From positions 1-64,000 of the forward strand of contig NZ_JAAMFM010000013.1 of assembly GCF_013376105.1 (NCBI RefSeq): 64,000 nucleotides of DNA, written 5' to 3'. Made by a program: the position numbers and the translations under genes. This document shows positions 1 through 9,061 of the stretch, one piece after another. Origin of the DNA: Arthrobacter wenxiniae (GTDB lineage: Bacteria > Actinomycetota > Actinomycetes > Actinomycetales > Micrococcaceae). The notes beneath the pieces were generated by a model that saw only the letters and a program-made list of their open reading frames with translations, made no database searches and was not told where the DNA came from. Position 1 is the first letter of the stretch. Every line of letters begins with the position of its first letter.

Positions 1-3
1 AAC

Positions 4-37
4 GGAAAGCCCCCGGCCAGTTGGCCGGGGGCTTTCC
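4..37 (-). terminator. Rho-independent terminator after tRNA-fMet
   Basis: Perfect inverted repeat with 15-bp arms (4-18 and 23-37) and a 4-base AGTT loop. It lies just downstream (leftwards) of the minus-strand tRNA at 44-120. The Ts on the minus-strand exit side lie within the stem base rather than in a separate run. It closely resembles the hairpin at 19973-20004 beside the second tRNA copy. It could also serve a gene to the left of the window. Confidence 0.8.
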
Positions 38-43
38 TCATCA

Positions 44-120
<77 letters not shown>

Positions 121-131
121 TTGCGTCCTCA

Positions 132-161
132 ACAGTACATGCGCCAGGGCCAAATCACCAA
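132..161 (-). promoter_or_regulatory. Probable promoter of tRNA-fMet copy 1
   Basis: On the minus strand TACTGT (137-132) lies exactly 11 bases upstream of the tRNA 5' end and TTGGTG (161-156) lies 18 bases further upstream. The second tRNA copy has TAAAGT at the same 11-base distance, which supports the -10 assignment. The -35 match is weak. Confidence 0.45.
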
Positions 162-218
162 CTCGGGGGTGGGGAGCCGCTGGGGAAACATGCGGCCACC
201 TGCAGCGCTCGGGCAACG

Positions 219-455
219 AAGGGCAGCTCGAGCACCTGGGCTGGGTGAGGGTCTCGACGCGCTCGCAGGGCTCGCTGCTCGACCACCGGGGTGAGGGTCT
301 CGACGCGCTCGCAGGGCTCGCTGCTCGACCACCGGAAGGGCTCGCTGCTCGACCACCGGAAGGGCTCGCTGCTCGAGCGCCGGGGTGAGGGTCTCGACGC
401 GCTCGCAGAGCTCGCTGCTCGACCACCGGAAGGGCTCGCAGCTCGACCACCGGGG
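219..455. repeat. Tandem array of GC-rich intergenic repeats
   Basis: The stretch holds no credible gene. It is built from two related modules. The long module, about 45 bp, starts GTGAGGGTCTCGACGCGCTC and ends GCTCGACCACCGG; copies lie at 245-290, 291-335 and 385-429. The short module, about 25 bp, starts AAGGGCTCGC and ends in a CACCGG-like word; copies lie at 336-359, 360-384 and 430-455, with a degenerate copy at 219-244. The short module is the 3' half of the long one, so the array looks like unequal duplication of one element. It sits between the tRNA and the 3' end of the enoyl-CoA hydratase gene. Related words recur in frame in two coding sequences of this window. Confidence 0.85.
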
Positions 456-464
456 CGGGCTCAA

Positions 465-1241
465 TCACCGATGCTTGAACTCCGCGGCGCGCTTTTCGGT
501 AAACGCCGCCATGCCTTCCTTCTGGTCCTCGGTGGCGAAGCAGGAGAAGATGAGGCGGCGTTCCAGGCGCACGCCTTCCGCCAGGGTCAGTTCGTAGGCG
601 GCGTTGACGGCATCCTTCGCGGTCATGGCGGCGGGCAGGGACATGGAGGCGACCACGGCGGCGGTCTCCAGCGCGTCGTCGAGCAGCGAGTCCACGGGGA
701 CCACGCGGGCCACCAGCCCGGCCTGCTCGGCCTCGGCCGCGCCCATGACCCGCCCGGTCAGGACCATTTCCATGGCCTTCGCCTTTCCAACGGCGCGGGT
801 CAGCCGTTGCGATCCGCCCATGCCGGGGATGACGCCAAGCTTGATTTCCGGCTGGCCGAACTTGGCGTTGTCCGCGGCGATGATGAAGTCGGCGATCATG
901 GCCAGCTCGCAGCCGCCGCCCAGGGCGTGCCCGGCGACGGCGGCAATCAGCGGGGTGCGGACGCGGGCCAGGGCGTCCCAGGCGGCGAACCAGTCCAGCT
1001 GGTACATCTCCACGGCCGACTTTTCGGCCATTTCCTTGATGTCGGCGCCGGCCGCAAACGCCCGGGAGGAGCCGGTGATGACGATTGCGCCCACGCCGGG
1101 ATCGGCGTCGAACGCCTGCGCGGCCGCGAGGATCTCCCGGCCCATGGCGTCGCTGAGGGCGTTGAGGGCCTCGGGCCGGTTGAGCGTGATCAGGCCAACC
1201 CGGCCACGTTGCTCGGCAAGGATCAGGGAGTATTGAGTCAT
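465..1241 (-). CDS. echA: Enoyl-CoA hydratase, ECHS1-like
   Basis: Crotonase-fold protein of 258 residues, the normal length for short-chain enoyl-CoA hydratase. The oxyanion-hole region [13 protein letters not shown] carries the first catalytic Glu (E112) and [12 protein letters not shown] the second (E132), so this is a true hydratase with both acid/base residues. It hydrates trans-2-enoyl-CoA to 3-hydroxyacyl-CoA in the cytoplasm. It is the last gene of a minus-strand run after isobutyryl-CoA dehydrogenase-like, 3-hydroxyisobutyryl-CoA hydrolase and 3-hydroxyisobutyrate dehydrogenase genes. The natural reading is therefore methacrylyl-CoA hydration in valine catabolism, though such enzymes are usually broad in specificity. 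Forty bases separate it from the upstream mmsB. Confidence 0.93.
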   Translation of the reverse strand: MTQYSLILAEQRGRVGLITLNRPEALNALSDAMGREILAAAQAFDADPGVGAIVITGSSRAFAAGADIKEMAEKSAVEMYQLDWFAAWDALARVRTPLIAAVAGHALGGGCELAMIADFIIAADNAKFGQPEIKLGVIPGMGGSQRLTRAVGKAKAMEMVLTGRVMGAAEAEQAGLVARVVPVDSLLDDALETAAVVASMSLPAAMTAKDAVNAAYELTLAEGVRLERRLIFSCFATEDQKEGMAAFTEKRAAEFKHR

Positions 1242-1281
1242 GTGGATGTAGTTCCGTTCAGTTCAGGGTCCAAGGCGGGGG

Positions 1282-2229
1282 TCAGGAGTCGGTGTCCAGG
1301 GTGGCCAGCCCCTCGGACGCCTGCCGGATGGTGTTGATGATGCCGGAGAAGTCCGTGCCGGCGCCGCCGTCAAGGGCGAAGTGGCGGTAGATTTCCTCCG
1401 CCGCCCGGCCCAGGGAGGCGGCCGTGCCGGTGGCGTTGAGGGCCTCCACAGCCAGGCCGAGGTCCTTGGCCATGAGCGCGCCGGCAAAGCCGGGCTGGTA
1501 GTCGCGGTTGGCGGGGCTGGCGGGCACGGGCCCGGGGACGGGACAGTTGGTGGTCAGCGCCCAGCACTGCCCGGAGGCGTTCGCGGCGACGTCAAACAGC
1601 GCCTGGTGCGTGAGCCCCAGCTTTTCGCCCAGCACAAAGGCCTCGCTGACGGCGATCATGGACACGCCCAGGATCATGTTGTTGCACACCTTGGCGGCCT
1701 GCCCGGCTCCGGCCCCGCCGCAGTGCACAATCCGCTTGCCCATGACCTCGAGGATCTCCGCCGCGTCGGCAAAGTCCTCCGCGGTTCCGCCCACCATGAA
1801 CGTCAGGGTGCCCGCCTCGGCGCCCATGACGCCGCCGGAGACCGGCGCGTCCAGGCTGTGGTGGCCCGCCGCCAGCGCGAGCTCGTGGGCGGTCCGGGCG
1901 TCCTCCACCGCAATGGTGGAGCACTCCAGGAACAGGGACCCCGGCTTGGCCGCGGCCAGCAGCCCGCCGCCGGGGCCCTCGCCCTCATACGCGGCAAAGA
2001 CGTGCTTGCCGGCGGGCAGCATGGTGATCACCACGTCGGCCCCGGACGCCGCCTCCGCGGAGGACGAAGCGACTGCCACGCCCGCGGCCTGTGCCGCCTC
2101 CAGCGCCTCGGGGACGACGTCGAATCCCGTCACCGGGTAGCCGGCCCTGACCAGGTTGGCCGCCATGGGCCCGCCCATGTGGCCCAGGCCGATAAAACCG
2201 ATTGTCCTGCGTGCTGCTTCGCTGCTCAT
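1282..2229 (-). CDS. mmsB: 3-hydroxyisobutyrate dehydrogenase
   Basis: Oxidises 3-hydroxyisobutyrate to methylmalonate semialdehyde with NAD in valine degradation. The 315-residue protein begins with the dinucleotide-binding motif GFIGLGHMGGPMAANL (11-26). It has the family's substrate-binding signature DAPVSGG (127-133) and the catalytic Lys in GQAAKVCNN (K180), followed by the helical C-terminal domain with KDLGLA. The start codon overlaps the stop of the upstream hydrolase gene by 4 bases (2226-2229), indicating translational coupling with the enzyme that makes its substrate. The next enzyme, methylmalonate semialdehyde dehydrogenase, is not in this window. Confidence 0.95.
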   Translation of the reverse strand: MSSEAARRTIGFIGLGHMGGPMAANLVRAGYPVTGFDVVPEALEAAQAAGVAVASSSAEAASGADVVITMLPAGKHVFAAYEGEGPGGGLLAAAKPGSLFLECSTIAVEDARTAHELALAAGHHSLDAPVSGGVMGAEAGTLTFMVGGTAEDFADAAEILEVMGKRIVHCGGAGAGQAAKVCNNMILGVSMIAVSEAFVLGEKLGLTHQALFDVAANASGQCWALTTNCPVPGPVPASPANRDYQPGFAGALMAKDLGLAVEALNATGTAASLGRAAEEIYRHFALDGGAGTDFSGIINTIRQASEGLATLDTDS

Positions 2230-3293
2230 GGCACCTTCACCGATCCGTTCCGTGCGTTTCCCAACCCGAGTTCGTCCGGGCCCAGGCTCTCAAATGTCCG
2301 CTTCACCACGTCCGCCGGCACGTCCGCCAGGGCGGCCGGCCGCCAGGCCGGGTTGCGGTCCTTGTCCACCAGCTGCGCCCTGATGCCCTCGGCAAAGTCG
2401 GGCCAGCGCAGGGCCCGCAGCGACACCCGCATGTCCTGGTCGAGCACCTCCTCCAGCGACCCGAGCACGCGCGCCCGGCGGAGGGCCTCCAGCGTGACCG
2501 TCACCGCGGTGGGCGACTTCGCCGCAATGGTGGCCGCCGCCTTCTCCGCCTCCGGGACGCCGGAGCCGGCCAGGCGCTTGACGATGGTGACGGCGTCGTC
2601 CGCGGAATAGGCGTCGTCAATCCAGGCCCGGGCCGCGAGGAGGGCGGATTCCGGCGGTTCCTGCCCGTGGCGTGCGACGGCGGAGCTGGCGTTGCGCCCG
2701 GCCAGCTCGGCTGCCAGCGTGGGCAGCAGCGAGGAATCGACAAAGTGGTCGGCCAGGCCCATGGCGACGGCGTCCGCGCCGCTGACCATGGTCCCGGTGA
2801 GCCCGGCGTGCGTGCCCAGTTCGCCCGGGGCGCGGGAGAGCAGGTACGTCCCGCCGACGTCCGGGACAAATCCGATCCCGGTCTCCGGCATGCCGATCCT
2901 CGAGCGTTCGGTGACCACGCGATGGGAGGCGTGCGCGGAAATGCCGACCCCGCCGCCCAGCACCACGCCGTCCATGAACGCGACAACGGGCTTCGGGTAG
3001 CGCTTGATACGGGCGTTGAGGTGGTATTCGTCGCGCCAGAATTGTTCGCTCTGGTTCCCGCCGGTGCGGGCGTCGTGGTAGATCGAGACGATGTCCCCGC
3101 CGGCGCACAGGCCCCGCTCACCGGCGCCCGAGATCAACACCGTTGCCACGCCGTCGTCGGTTTCCCAGGCATCCAGCGCGGCCGCCACGGCCTGGATCAT
3201 GCCGTGGTTGAGGGCGTTCATGGCCTGCGGCCGGTTCAGCACGACGTGGCCAAGATGCCCGGTGCGCTGCAGCAAAACGTCGGTGTCTGTCAT
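2226..3293 (-). CDS. 3-hydroxyisobutyryl-CoA hydrolase
   Basis: Crotonase-superfamily thioesterase (355 residues with the chosen start) that releases CoA from 3-hydroxyisobutyryl-CoA in the valine pathway. Family marks are LCAGGDI near residue 65, VLGGGVG in the oxyanion hole and PETGIGFVPDVGGTYLLS with the catalytic Glu and Asp. The C-terminal extension beyond a plain hydratase is typical of HIBCH. An in-frame ATG 15 bases upstream (3308) exists, but the ATG at 3293 is preceded by AGGAGG at good spacing and is preferred. The gene overlaps mmsB by 4 bases and follows the acyl-CoA dehydrogenase gene by 33 bases. Confidence 0.93.
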   Translation of the reverse strand: MTDTDVLLQRTGHLGHVVLNRPQAMNALNHGMIQAVAAALDAWETDDGVATVLISGAGERGLCAGGDIVSIYHDARTGGNQSEQFWRDEYHLNARIKRYPKPVVAFMDGVVLGGGVGISAHASHRVVTERSRIGMPETGIGFVPDVGGTYLLSRAPGELGTHAGLTGTMVSGADAVAMGLADHFVDSSLLPTLAAELAGRNASSAVARHGQEPPESALLAARAWIDDAYSADDAVTIVKRLAGSGVPEAEKAAATIAAKSPTAVTVTLEALRRARVLGSLEEVLDQDMRVSLRALRWPDFAEGIRAQLVDKDRNPAWRPAALADVPADVVKRTFESLGPDELGLGNARNGSVKVP

Positions 3294-3326
3294 CTGCGCC
3301 TCCTCCATGTTCCAGTCTCCAACACC

Positions 3327-4463
3327 CTAGTCTTCGACCGCCAGCCGGCCCACAATCAAGCGCATGATCTCATTGCTGCCCTCCAGGATCTGGTGGACGC
3401 GCAGGTCACGGACAATCTTTTCCAGCCCGTACTCGGAGAGGTAGCCGTAGCCCCCGTGGAGCTGCAGCGCCTGGTTGGCGACATGGAATCCGGCGTCGGT
3501 GGCGACCCGCTTGGCCATGGCGCACAGCTTCACCGTGTCCGGCGCGCCGGTCTCCAGGGCTTCCGCGGCGCGCAGGAGCATGGTGCGGGCGGTTTCCAGT
3601 TCGGTGTCCATGTCCGCCAGTTCAAACAGCAGGTGCTGCTGTTTGATGAGCGGGCCGCCAAACGCCTGGCGCTCCTTCAGGTAGGCAACCGACTTGGCGA
3701 AGGCGGCACGGCCGCCGCCCAGCGAGCAGGCGCCAATGTTGACGCGGCCGCCGTTGAGCCCCTTCATGGCGATGCCGAAGCCGTCGCCCTCCTCGCCGAG
3801 GCGGTTGGTCACCGGGACGCGGACGTCCTCTAACACCACCTGCCGGGTGGGCTGCGCACGCCAGCCCATCTTTTTTTCCTCCGCGCCGAAGGACAAACCG
3901 GGCGTGCCGTCCGGGACGACGATGGCGGTGATGCCGTGGCTGCCCGTGTCCTGGGTGCGGGCCATCACGATGTACCAGGCGGAGGAACCGGCACCGGAGA
4001 TGAATTGTTTTGTGCCATTGATGACGTAGTGGTCGCCGTCGCGCACGGCGCGGGTGGTGAGTGCGCCGGCGTCGGACCCCACGCCGGGTTCGGTCAGGCA
4101 GTAGCTGCCCAGCTCCGTCATGGCCGTCAGTCCGGGCAGCCAGGCGGCGCGCTGGGTGTCGTTGCCAAAGGCGTCAATCATCCATGCCACCATGTTGTGG
4201 ATGGAGATGTAGGCGGCGATGGACGGGTCCGCCGCTGCCAGTTCCTCAAAGATCAGCACCGCGTCGGTGCGGGTCATGCCGGAGCCGCCGTACTCCTCCC
4301 CCACGTAAATGCCGCCCATGCCAAGAGCCCCGGCCTCGGCCAGCACGTCCACGGGAAAGTGCTTCGCCTCGTCCCATGCGGCGGCGTGCGGGGCCAGCGC
4401 CGTCGCGGCGAAGTCACGCACCATCTCTACAATGGCGTGTTGGTCTTCGGTCAGGTTTTCCAT
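3327..4463 (-). CDS. Acyl-CoA dehydrogenase, isobutyryl-CoA dehydrogenase-like
   Basis: FAD-dependent acyl-CoA dehydrogenase of 378 residues passing electrons to ETF. It carries YCLTEPGVGSDA (FAD/substrate loop), GTKQFISGAG, the helix RQAFGGPLIKQQ and the C-terminal signature HQILEGSNEIMR, whose first Glu (E361) is the expected catalytic base in the usual position. Its place ahead of the hydrolase, mmsB and echA genes points to isobutyryl-CoA (ACAD8 role) as substrate. A 2-methyl branched or short-chain acyl-CoA would be the alternative. Both ETF genes lie about 1.1-2.9 kb upstream on the same strand. Confidence 0.88.
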   Translation of the reverse strand: MENLTEDQHAIVEMVRDFAATALAPHAAAWDEAKHFPVDVLAEAGALGMGGIYVGEEYGGSGMTRTDAVLIFEELAAADPSIAAYISIHNMVAWMIDAFGNDTQRAAWLPGLTAMTELGSYCLTEPGVGSDAGALTTRAVRDGDHYVINGTKQFISGAGSSAWYIVMARTQDTGSHGITAIVVPDGTPGLSFGAEEKKMGWRAQPTRQVVLEDVRVPVTNRLGEEGDGFGIAMKGLNGGRVNIGACSLGGGRAAFAKSVAYLKERQAFGGPLIKQQHLLFELADMDTELETARTMLLRAAEALETGAPDTVKLCAMAKRVATDAGFHVANQALQLHGGYGYLSEYGLEKIVRDLRVHQILEGSNEIMRLIVGRLAVED

Positions 4464-4544
4464 GGCGTCTCCTTTGACATTTCCGGGCAGTTGGGTGGGC
4501 CCGTCCTGGGTTCCTGCCCGGCGCGGGTGGGCCGGGCGGCCAGC

Positions 4545-5471
4545 TTACTTGGTGACCTTGCCGGTCAGTGAGGCGATGGGCCGCAGGAACAGGGGCCGGG
4601 CCGCGAACCACGCACCGGCGGTGAACAGCAGGGACAAGGCAAAGATGCCAAAGCCCCACCAGTTGACGGCGTCGCTGGCGCCGTACATGTGGTTGAGGTT
4701 CCGGAGGGCCCCCGTGGCCAGCACCAGTGTCACGTGGACAATGATGAACAGGACAAAGTAGACCATGACCGGAAAGTGCACCAGGCGGGCAAGTTCAACC
4801 GGGTAGAACCTGTTCAGCCGCTTGGCATTTTTGGGCCACGCGCCGGACATGCGGATGCCCGTGAGGATGGCCAGCGGCGCGGCAATGAACACCGTGGCGA
4901 AGTAGGTCAGCAGCTGCAGCGAGTTGTAGTTCACCCAGCCGTTCTCCGTGGGCCAGTTCAGGGACAGGTACTGCAGCCCGGCGGAAATGGCATTGGGGAA
5001 CACGTCCCAGGTGGTGGGCACGATCCGCAGCCACTGCCCCGTGGCGAAAATGACGATGATGAAGATGAGCCCGTTGAGCACCCACAGGGCGTCCAGCGTC
5101 AGGTGGAACCAGAGGTCCAGGCTGATCTTGACGGGCGCGTTCCTTGTCCTGATCAGGCCCTTGTTGTTGCGGATCCAGTGCGCCGGCGGCCGCTTGGCGG
5201 TGCGCACCTGCCAGCCGGAGCGGATGATCAGCACAATGAAGAACATGTTCAAAAAGTGCTGCCAGCCCAACCACGCCGGAAAGCCGACGGGCGTGGTGGC
5301 CGGGAGCTCAGACTGCCCCGGGTAGCTCACCATCCACGATTTCACGCCGTCAAGGCCCGTGAACCAGCGGGCGGCCAGCACCAGGACCAGCAGGCCAAGG
5401 ACAATGGCGCCGGCAACCAGGGCCGGTGTGGCCCACCTGCTCCGGGGCTGCTTCTTCGTGGGGGTCGTCAT
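4545..5471 (-). CDS. b-type cytochrome, cytochrome b561-like membrane protein
   Basis: A 308-residue integral membrane protein with about six hydrophobic segments (roughly 15-34, 66-86, 121-143, 186-208, 230-254, 272-292). Histidines H72, H123, H232 and H246 lie in or at the edges of these helices and could ligate two hemes b, as in the cytochrome b561/Ni-hydrogenase cytochrome b superfamily. The likely role is electron transfer between a partner dehydrogenase and the quinone pool. No periplasmic molybdopterin partner is present in the window. The setting between the ETF genes and acyl-CoA dehydrogenase suggests, without proving, a link to flavoprotein electron disposal. Spacers of 81 and 123 bases suggest its own promoter. 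Confidence 0.75.
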   Translation of the reverse strand: MTTPTKKQPRSRWATPALVAGAIVLGLLVLVLAARWFTGLDGVKSWMVSYPGQSELPATTPVGFPAWLGWQHFLNMFFIVLIIRSGWQVRTAKRPPAHWIRNNKGLIRTRNAPVKISLDLWFHLTLDALWVLNGLIFIIVIFATGQWLRIVPTTWDVFPNAISAGLQYLSLNWPTENGWVNYNSLQLLTYFATVFIAAPLAILTGIRMSGAWPKNAKRLNRFYPVELARLVHFPVMVYFVLFIIVHVTLVLATGALRNLNHMYGASDAVNWWGFGIFALSLLFTAGAWFAARPLFLRPIASLTGKVTK

Positions 5472-5594
5472 GGATCCTCATACCTCTTTCAAGAACGCTT
5501 CCGCTGCCACAGTAACCGCATTCCGGCGGTGGCTTCCAACGTCTATTTGTAACAGCTGCGCGGGCGTGGGCAGCCATCGGCCGTAACAGTCGTC

Positions 5595-6566
5595 TCAGCC
5601 CTGGTGCGAGCGGGCCGCCAGCGCCTCGATCAATTGCGGGACCACCGTGAAGACGTCGCCCACAATGCCGAAGTCGGCCACGTCAAAGATGGGGCTGTCC
5701 GCGTCCTTGTTGATGGCCACAATGGTCTTGGCCGTCTGCATGCCGGCCCGGTGCTGGATGGCGCCGGAGATCCCCAAGGCTATGTAAAGCTGGGGCGAGA
5801 CGCTTACGCCGGTCTGGCCCACCTGGGCCGTCTGCTCCACAAAGCCGGCGTCGACGGCGGCCCGCGAGGCCCCGACCGCCGCGCCCAGGGCGTCGGCGAG
5901 CTGCTCCACGAGGGCAAAATTTTCCCGGGAGCCGAGCCCGCGCCCGCCGGAGACCACCGTCTTGGCGCCGCGCAGCTCGGGGCGGCCCGCGGCGACCGGC
6001 GCGTCATTGACGGCGTCGATGCGGGCTCCGGTTGCTGGGCCCAGCTCCACCGTCGACATCTCCGGTGCTGCGGCGGGCGCGCCGCCCTCAATGGCGCCCT
6101 GGCGGATGGTGATGACGGGCAGTCCGCCCTCCACCGCCGACTCGACGTCGTAGCTGCCGCCAAACACCGAGTGTCCGGCCACGATCCGGTCCCCGTCGAC
6201 CCGGACAGCCACGGCGTCCACCAGCAGGGCCCCGCCGGTGCGCACAGCCAGGCGGGCGGCCACCTCGCGGCCGTCCACGGAGTTGGCGGCCAGCACGGCG
6301 GCGGGCGACAGCGCCTCCACCGCATGCTCCAGTGCGTCCACGGCCGGCGTGCCGAGCACCGATGCGGCGTCCGCACCCACGCCCTGGTACACCGCCGACG
6401 CGCCCAGCGCACCGAGGTGCGAGACGACGTCGTCCGCCAGAGCGGCGGGGGACGCCACCACGGCCACGGGGGTGCCGAGCGACGCGGCGGCCGCCAGCAG
6501 CCCCCGCGCCGATCCGGCCACGGCACCCTGGTGGGTCAATTCAATCAATGCAAGTATGTTCGCCAT
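5595..6566 (-). CDS. etfA: Electron transfer flavoprotein subunit alpha
   Basis: The 323-residue alpha subunit holds the FAD of the ETF heterodimer that collects electrons from acyl-CoA dehydrogenases. The C-terminal FAD domain is intact: [50 protein letters not shown] and [20 protein letters not shown] appear in the family order. It follows etfB by 12 bases and must be cotranscribed with it. In this neighbourhood it would serve the two acyl-CoA dehydrogenases at 3327-4463 and 16191-17348. An ETF:quinone oxidoreductase is not present in the window. Confidence 0.96.
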   Translation of the reverse strand: MANILALIELTHQGAVAGSARGLLAAAASLGTPVAVVASPAALADDVVSHLGALGASAVYQGVGADAASVLGTPAVDALEHAVEALSPAAVLAANSVDGREVAARLAVRTGGALLVDAVAVRVDGDRIVAGHSVFGGSYDVESAVEGGLPVITIRQGAIEGGAPAAAPEMSTVELGPATGARIDAVNDAPVAAGRPELRGAKTVVSGGRGLGSRENFALVEQLADALGAAVGASRAAVDAGFVEQTAQVGQTGVSVSPQLYIALGISGAIQHRAGMQTAKTIVAINKDADSPIFDVADFGIVGDVFTVVPQLIEALAARSHQG

Positions 6567-6578
6567 GCCCAGCCCTTC

Positions 6579-7346
6579 CTAGACCAAACGGTTTTCAACG
6601 AGGTAGTCGGCCAGCTGCGTGCCGGCATTGCCCTCGTCGACGATCTTTGTGCCGGCAGTGCGCGGCGGGCGCTCGCTGTGGGAGAGGATCACGGCGCGGG
6701 CCGGCGTGGCCTGCACGTCCAGCTCCGCGAGGGAGAGGGTGGCGACGGGCTTGCGCTTGGCCGTCAGGATGCCCTTGAAGTTGGGGAAGCGGGCCTCGGC
6801 GCTGCGCTCGGTGACGGTCACGACGGCGGGCAGCGCGGCGCTGACGGACAGCGTGCCGGATTCGCCCTGCCGCTCCCCGGACACCGTGCCGGGGACGATT
6901 TCCAGGGACGCGAGGGACCCGACGAGCGGCAGGCCCAGGTGCTCGGCCACCATGGCCGGCACCACGCCGCCGCGGCCGTCGGTCGACTCGTTGCCGGCCA
7001 CGATGACGTCCGCGCCGGCGTCCTTGAGGGCCGCGGCCAGCACGGCGGCCGTGCGCGCCGCGTCGGCGCCGGCCAGGGAACCGTCCAGGACGTGGATGCC
7101 GGAGTCGGCCCCCATGGACAGTGCCTTGCGGATGGCCTTGGACGCCTCCTCCGGCCCCATGGCCAGCACCACCACCTCGGTGGACTTGTCGCCGTCCTTC
7201 ACGCGGAGGGCAACCTCCAGGGCTCGCTCGTTGATCTCGTCAACGATGTTGTCCCCGGCGTCGCGGTTGAGCCAGCCCGTCTCCGGGTCCAGCGTGCGCT
7301 CGTCGGCCGTGTCAGGCACCTGCTTGATCAACACCACGATCTTCAT
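6579..7346 (-). CDS. etfB: Electron transfer flavoprotein subunit beta
   Basis: A 255-residue beta subunit binding AMP. It begins MKIVVLIKQVPDT, continues with the NDEIN-like patch IVDEINERALE and has the loop AGNESTDGRGGVVPAMVAEHLGLP that matches the ETF-beta signature region. A GAAGGGG ribosome site precedes the ATG. The gene is the first of the minus-strand series running to echA and is divergent from a MarR-family gene. The shared upstream region contains repeated ACTAGG-type words that look like an operator, so etfBA is probably under MarR control (inference). Confidence 0.95.
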   Translation of the reverse strand: MKIVVLIKQVPDTADERTLDPETGWLNRDAGDNIVDEINERALEVALRVKDGDKSTEVVVLAMGPEEASKAIRKALSMGADSGIHVLDGSLAGADAARTAAVLAAALKDAGADVIVAGNESTDGRGGVVPAMVAEHLGLPLVGSLASLEIVPGTVSGERQGESGTLSVSAALPAVVTVTERSAEARFPNFKGILTAKRKPVATLSLAELDVQATPARAVILSHSERPPRTAGTKIVDEGNAGTQLADYLVENRLV

Positions 7347-7383
7347 GGACAGCCCCTTCGCGTAGAAAGTGTTCTGCGGCCAG

Positions 7384-7425
7384 ATTACTAGGAACTGCTA
7401 GCATTTACTAGGTACCCCGAGTAAA
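7384..7425. promoter_or_regulatory. Putative MarR operator between etfB and marR
   Basis: TTACTAGG occurs twice in direct orientation (7385-7392 and 7405-7412), exactly 20 bp apart, i.e. two helical turns. CTAG-GAACTG-CTAG lies across the first copy, and TTTACT/AGTAAA arms (7404-7409 and 7420-7425) flank the second. This AT-rich patch stands out in a GC-rich intergenic region and is placed to control both divergent genes. Confidence 0.5.
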
Positions 7426-7482
7426 TTGTTTGGGAAGGGCGGTTGTACGCCCGCCACCGCCCGCCGCGAGGAAGGACACGCC

Positions 7483-8019
7483 ATGGCCCCCGGAGCACCG
7501 CTGCCCATGGACCCCATTGCGGAAGCCAGGCGGCAGTGGATAGCCCACGGCTGGGCCGACGCGGCGGACGGCATGGCCGCGTATTCCTCCGTGATGCGCG
7601 CCCACCAGCTCATGTACAGCCGCGTGGACGCCGTCCTCAAGCCGCTGGGCCTCTCCTATGCGAGGCTGGAGCTGTTGCGGCTGCTGTCCTTCACGCGCGA
7701 CGGCGCCCTGCCGATGGCCAGCGCCAGCGTCCGCCTGCAGGTCCATCCCACGAGCATCACCAATGTCGTGGACCGGCTGGAGCGGGACGGCTTTGTCCGG
7801 CGCGAGGCCCACCCGACGGACGGCCGGGCCACGCTGGTGGTGCTGACCGGCCCGGGCCGCGCCCTGGTGGAGAAGGCCACCGAGGTGCTCAATGAACAGG
7901 TGTTTGAACGGCCCGGCATCCCCGTGGGGGAGCTGCGCAGCATGACCGGCATCCTGGCCCGCTTCCGCCGCGCCGCCGGAGACTTCACCGACCCCGCGCC
8001 GCGCCCCGACCCGCTGTAG
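7483..8019 (+). CDS. MarR-family transcriptional regulator
   Basis: A 178-residue winged-helix protein. YARLELLRLLSF, a recognition helix region in HPTSITNVVDRLERDGFVRREAHPTDGRATLVVLT and a C-terminal dimerisation helix give the complete MarR layout. In-frame translation could begin at 7426, but the ATG at 7483 has a GAGGAAGGA ribosome site about 7 bases upstream and is preferred. Divergent from etfB and flanked by the operator-like repeats, it probably represses or senses an acyl-CoA or aromatic ligand for the etf genes; the ligand is unknown. Its 3' end overlaps the convergent metallo-hydrolase gene by 35 bases. Confidence 0.9.
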   Translation: MAPGAPLPMDPIAEARRQWIAHGWADAADGMAAYSSVMRAHQLMYSRVDAVLKPLGLSYARLELLRLLSFTRDGALPMASASVRLQVHPTSITNVVDRLERDGFVRREAHPTDGRATLVVLTGPGRALVEKATEVLNEQVFERPGIPVGELRSMTGILARFRRAAGDFTDPAPRPDPL

Positions 8020-9061
8020 CCCCGGGGGCGCCGCGGGGGACGTCGATGTCCACGGGCACGCCCTGCGAGCGCAGGTAGACCAGGTGGCTGGCGGTTTCGG
8101 CCAGGGCCAGGCGCAGGGTGAAGCGGCGCAGCGAGCCGAAGCCGCGCGACCACGTCAGCCCGCGGGCCACGTCCCACACCGTCCGCGCGGCTCCCGCGGC
8201 CAGCAGTCCCTCGACCTCGCGGGAGCGTTCCAGGGTGTGCTTTTTCAGCTCGGCCACCCTCGCCGGCAGGCCCCGGAAGCGGTATTCGTGCGCGGGCAGC
8301 ACCTCCATGTCCGCCGCGGCCGCCATGCGCTCCAGCGAGGCAAGGTAGTCCGCCACGGGGTTGTCCCGGCCGTGGGCCTCCAGCGAGACGTGCGGGGTGA
8401 TGCGCGGCAGCACGTGGTCGCCGGTGAGGATGAGCCGGTTGGCGGCGTCGACCAGGCAGATGTGCCCCGGCGTGTGGCCGGGCGTGGCCAGGACCCGCAC
8501 GTCCAGCCCGGCGACGGGCAGCAGCGCCCCGTCGGGCAGCCTGAGCTCCGGTTCCGCGATGCCGCGCAGCGCCGCCCATTGGTGTTCGCGAAAGGTCACG
8601 GCGTCCAGCTGCGCCGCCGGCACGCCCCAGGCCGTGAACTGGGCCAGGTCCGCCGCCACAAAGTCCCCGGTGCCGGCGGAGAACTGCGACGGCACCGGCT
8701 CGTGCTCGCCCAGCGCCATCCAGGCCCGCCCGACCGCCCGCAGCCGCGCGGCCATGCCCAGGTGGTCCGGGTGGTAGTGGGTGACCACCACGCCGGTGAT
8801 GTCCGACGGCGCCGCCCCCGCCGTCCTGAGCCCTGCCTTAAGCGCTTCCCATCCTTCGTCCGAGTCCCAGCCGGGGTCCACGAGTGCGGCGCCGCCGTCC
8901 CCCGCCAGCAGGTAGGCGATGGTGTAGCGCATGGGGTTGTTCGGGAACGGCACGGGGATGGACCACACCCCGGGGCGAACCTCCTCCACGGGCGGCATGG
9001 AGCCCTCCTGCCAGGCGGCGAACTGCGCGTGGCCCGTCACAGTGGTCGTCGCAGTGGTCAT
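7985..9061 (-). CDS. Metallo-beta-lactamase-fold hydrolase
   Basis: A 358-residue protein with the zinc-binding THYHPDHLG motif (H95, H97, D99, H100), the downstream [11 protein letters not shown] histidine and GDHVLP metal Asp, followed by a C-terminal helical domain that is typical of MBL proteins found in fatty-acid operons. The exact reaction cannot be read from sequence; thioester or lactone hydrolysis on an acyl-CoA intermediate would suit the operon. It overlaps the racemase gene by 4 bases and is the last gene of the minus-strand operon beginning at 17348. Its stop lies inside the 3' end of the convergent marR gene. Confidence 0.85.
   Translation of the reverse strand: MTTATTTVTGHAQFAAWQEGSMPPVEEVRPGVWSIPVPFPNNPMRYTIAYLLAGDGGAALVDPGWDSDEGWEALKAGLRTAGAAPSDITGVVVTHYHPDHLGMAARLRAVGRAWMALGEHEPVPSQFSAGTGDFVAADLAQFTAWGVPAAQLDAVTFREHQWAALRGIAEPELRLPDGALLPVAGLDVRVLATPGHTPGHICLVDAANRLILTGDHVLPRITPHVSLEAHGRDNPVADYLASLERMAAAADMEVLPAHEYRFRGLPARVAELKKHTLERSREVEGLLAAGAARTVWDVARGLTWSRGFGSLRRFTLRLALAETASHLVYLRSQGVPVDIDVPRGAPGATAGRGAARGR

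Noticed and set aside
219-455. CRISPR array
   Set aside because: Units are directly adjacent with no unique spacers of constant length, and no cas genes are in the window.
291-1337. Plus-strand ORF through the repeat array and echA
   Set aside because: It is antisense to echA and its N-terminus merely translates the tandem repeats.
7985-9061. Antibiotic-resistance beta-lactamase
   Set aside because: Only the metal-binding fold is shared; the operon context and C-terminal domain point to metabolism, and there is no signal peptide.
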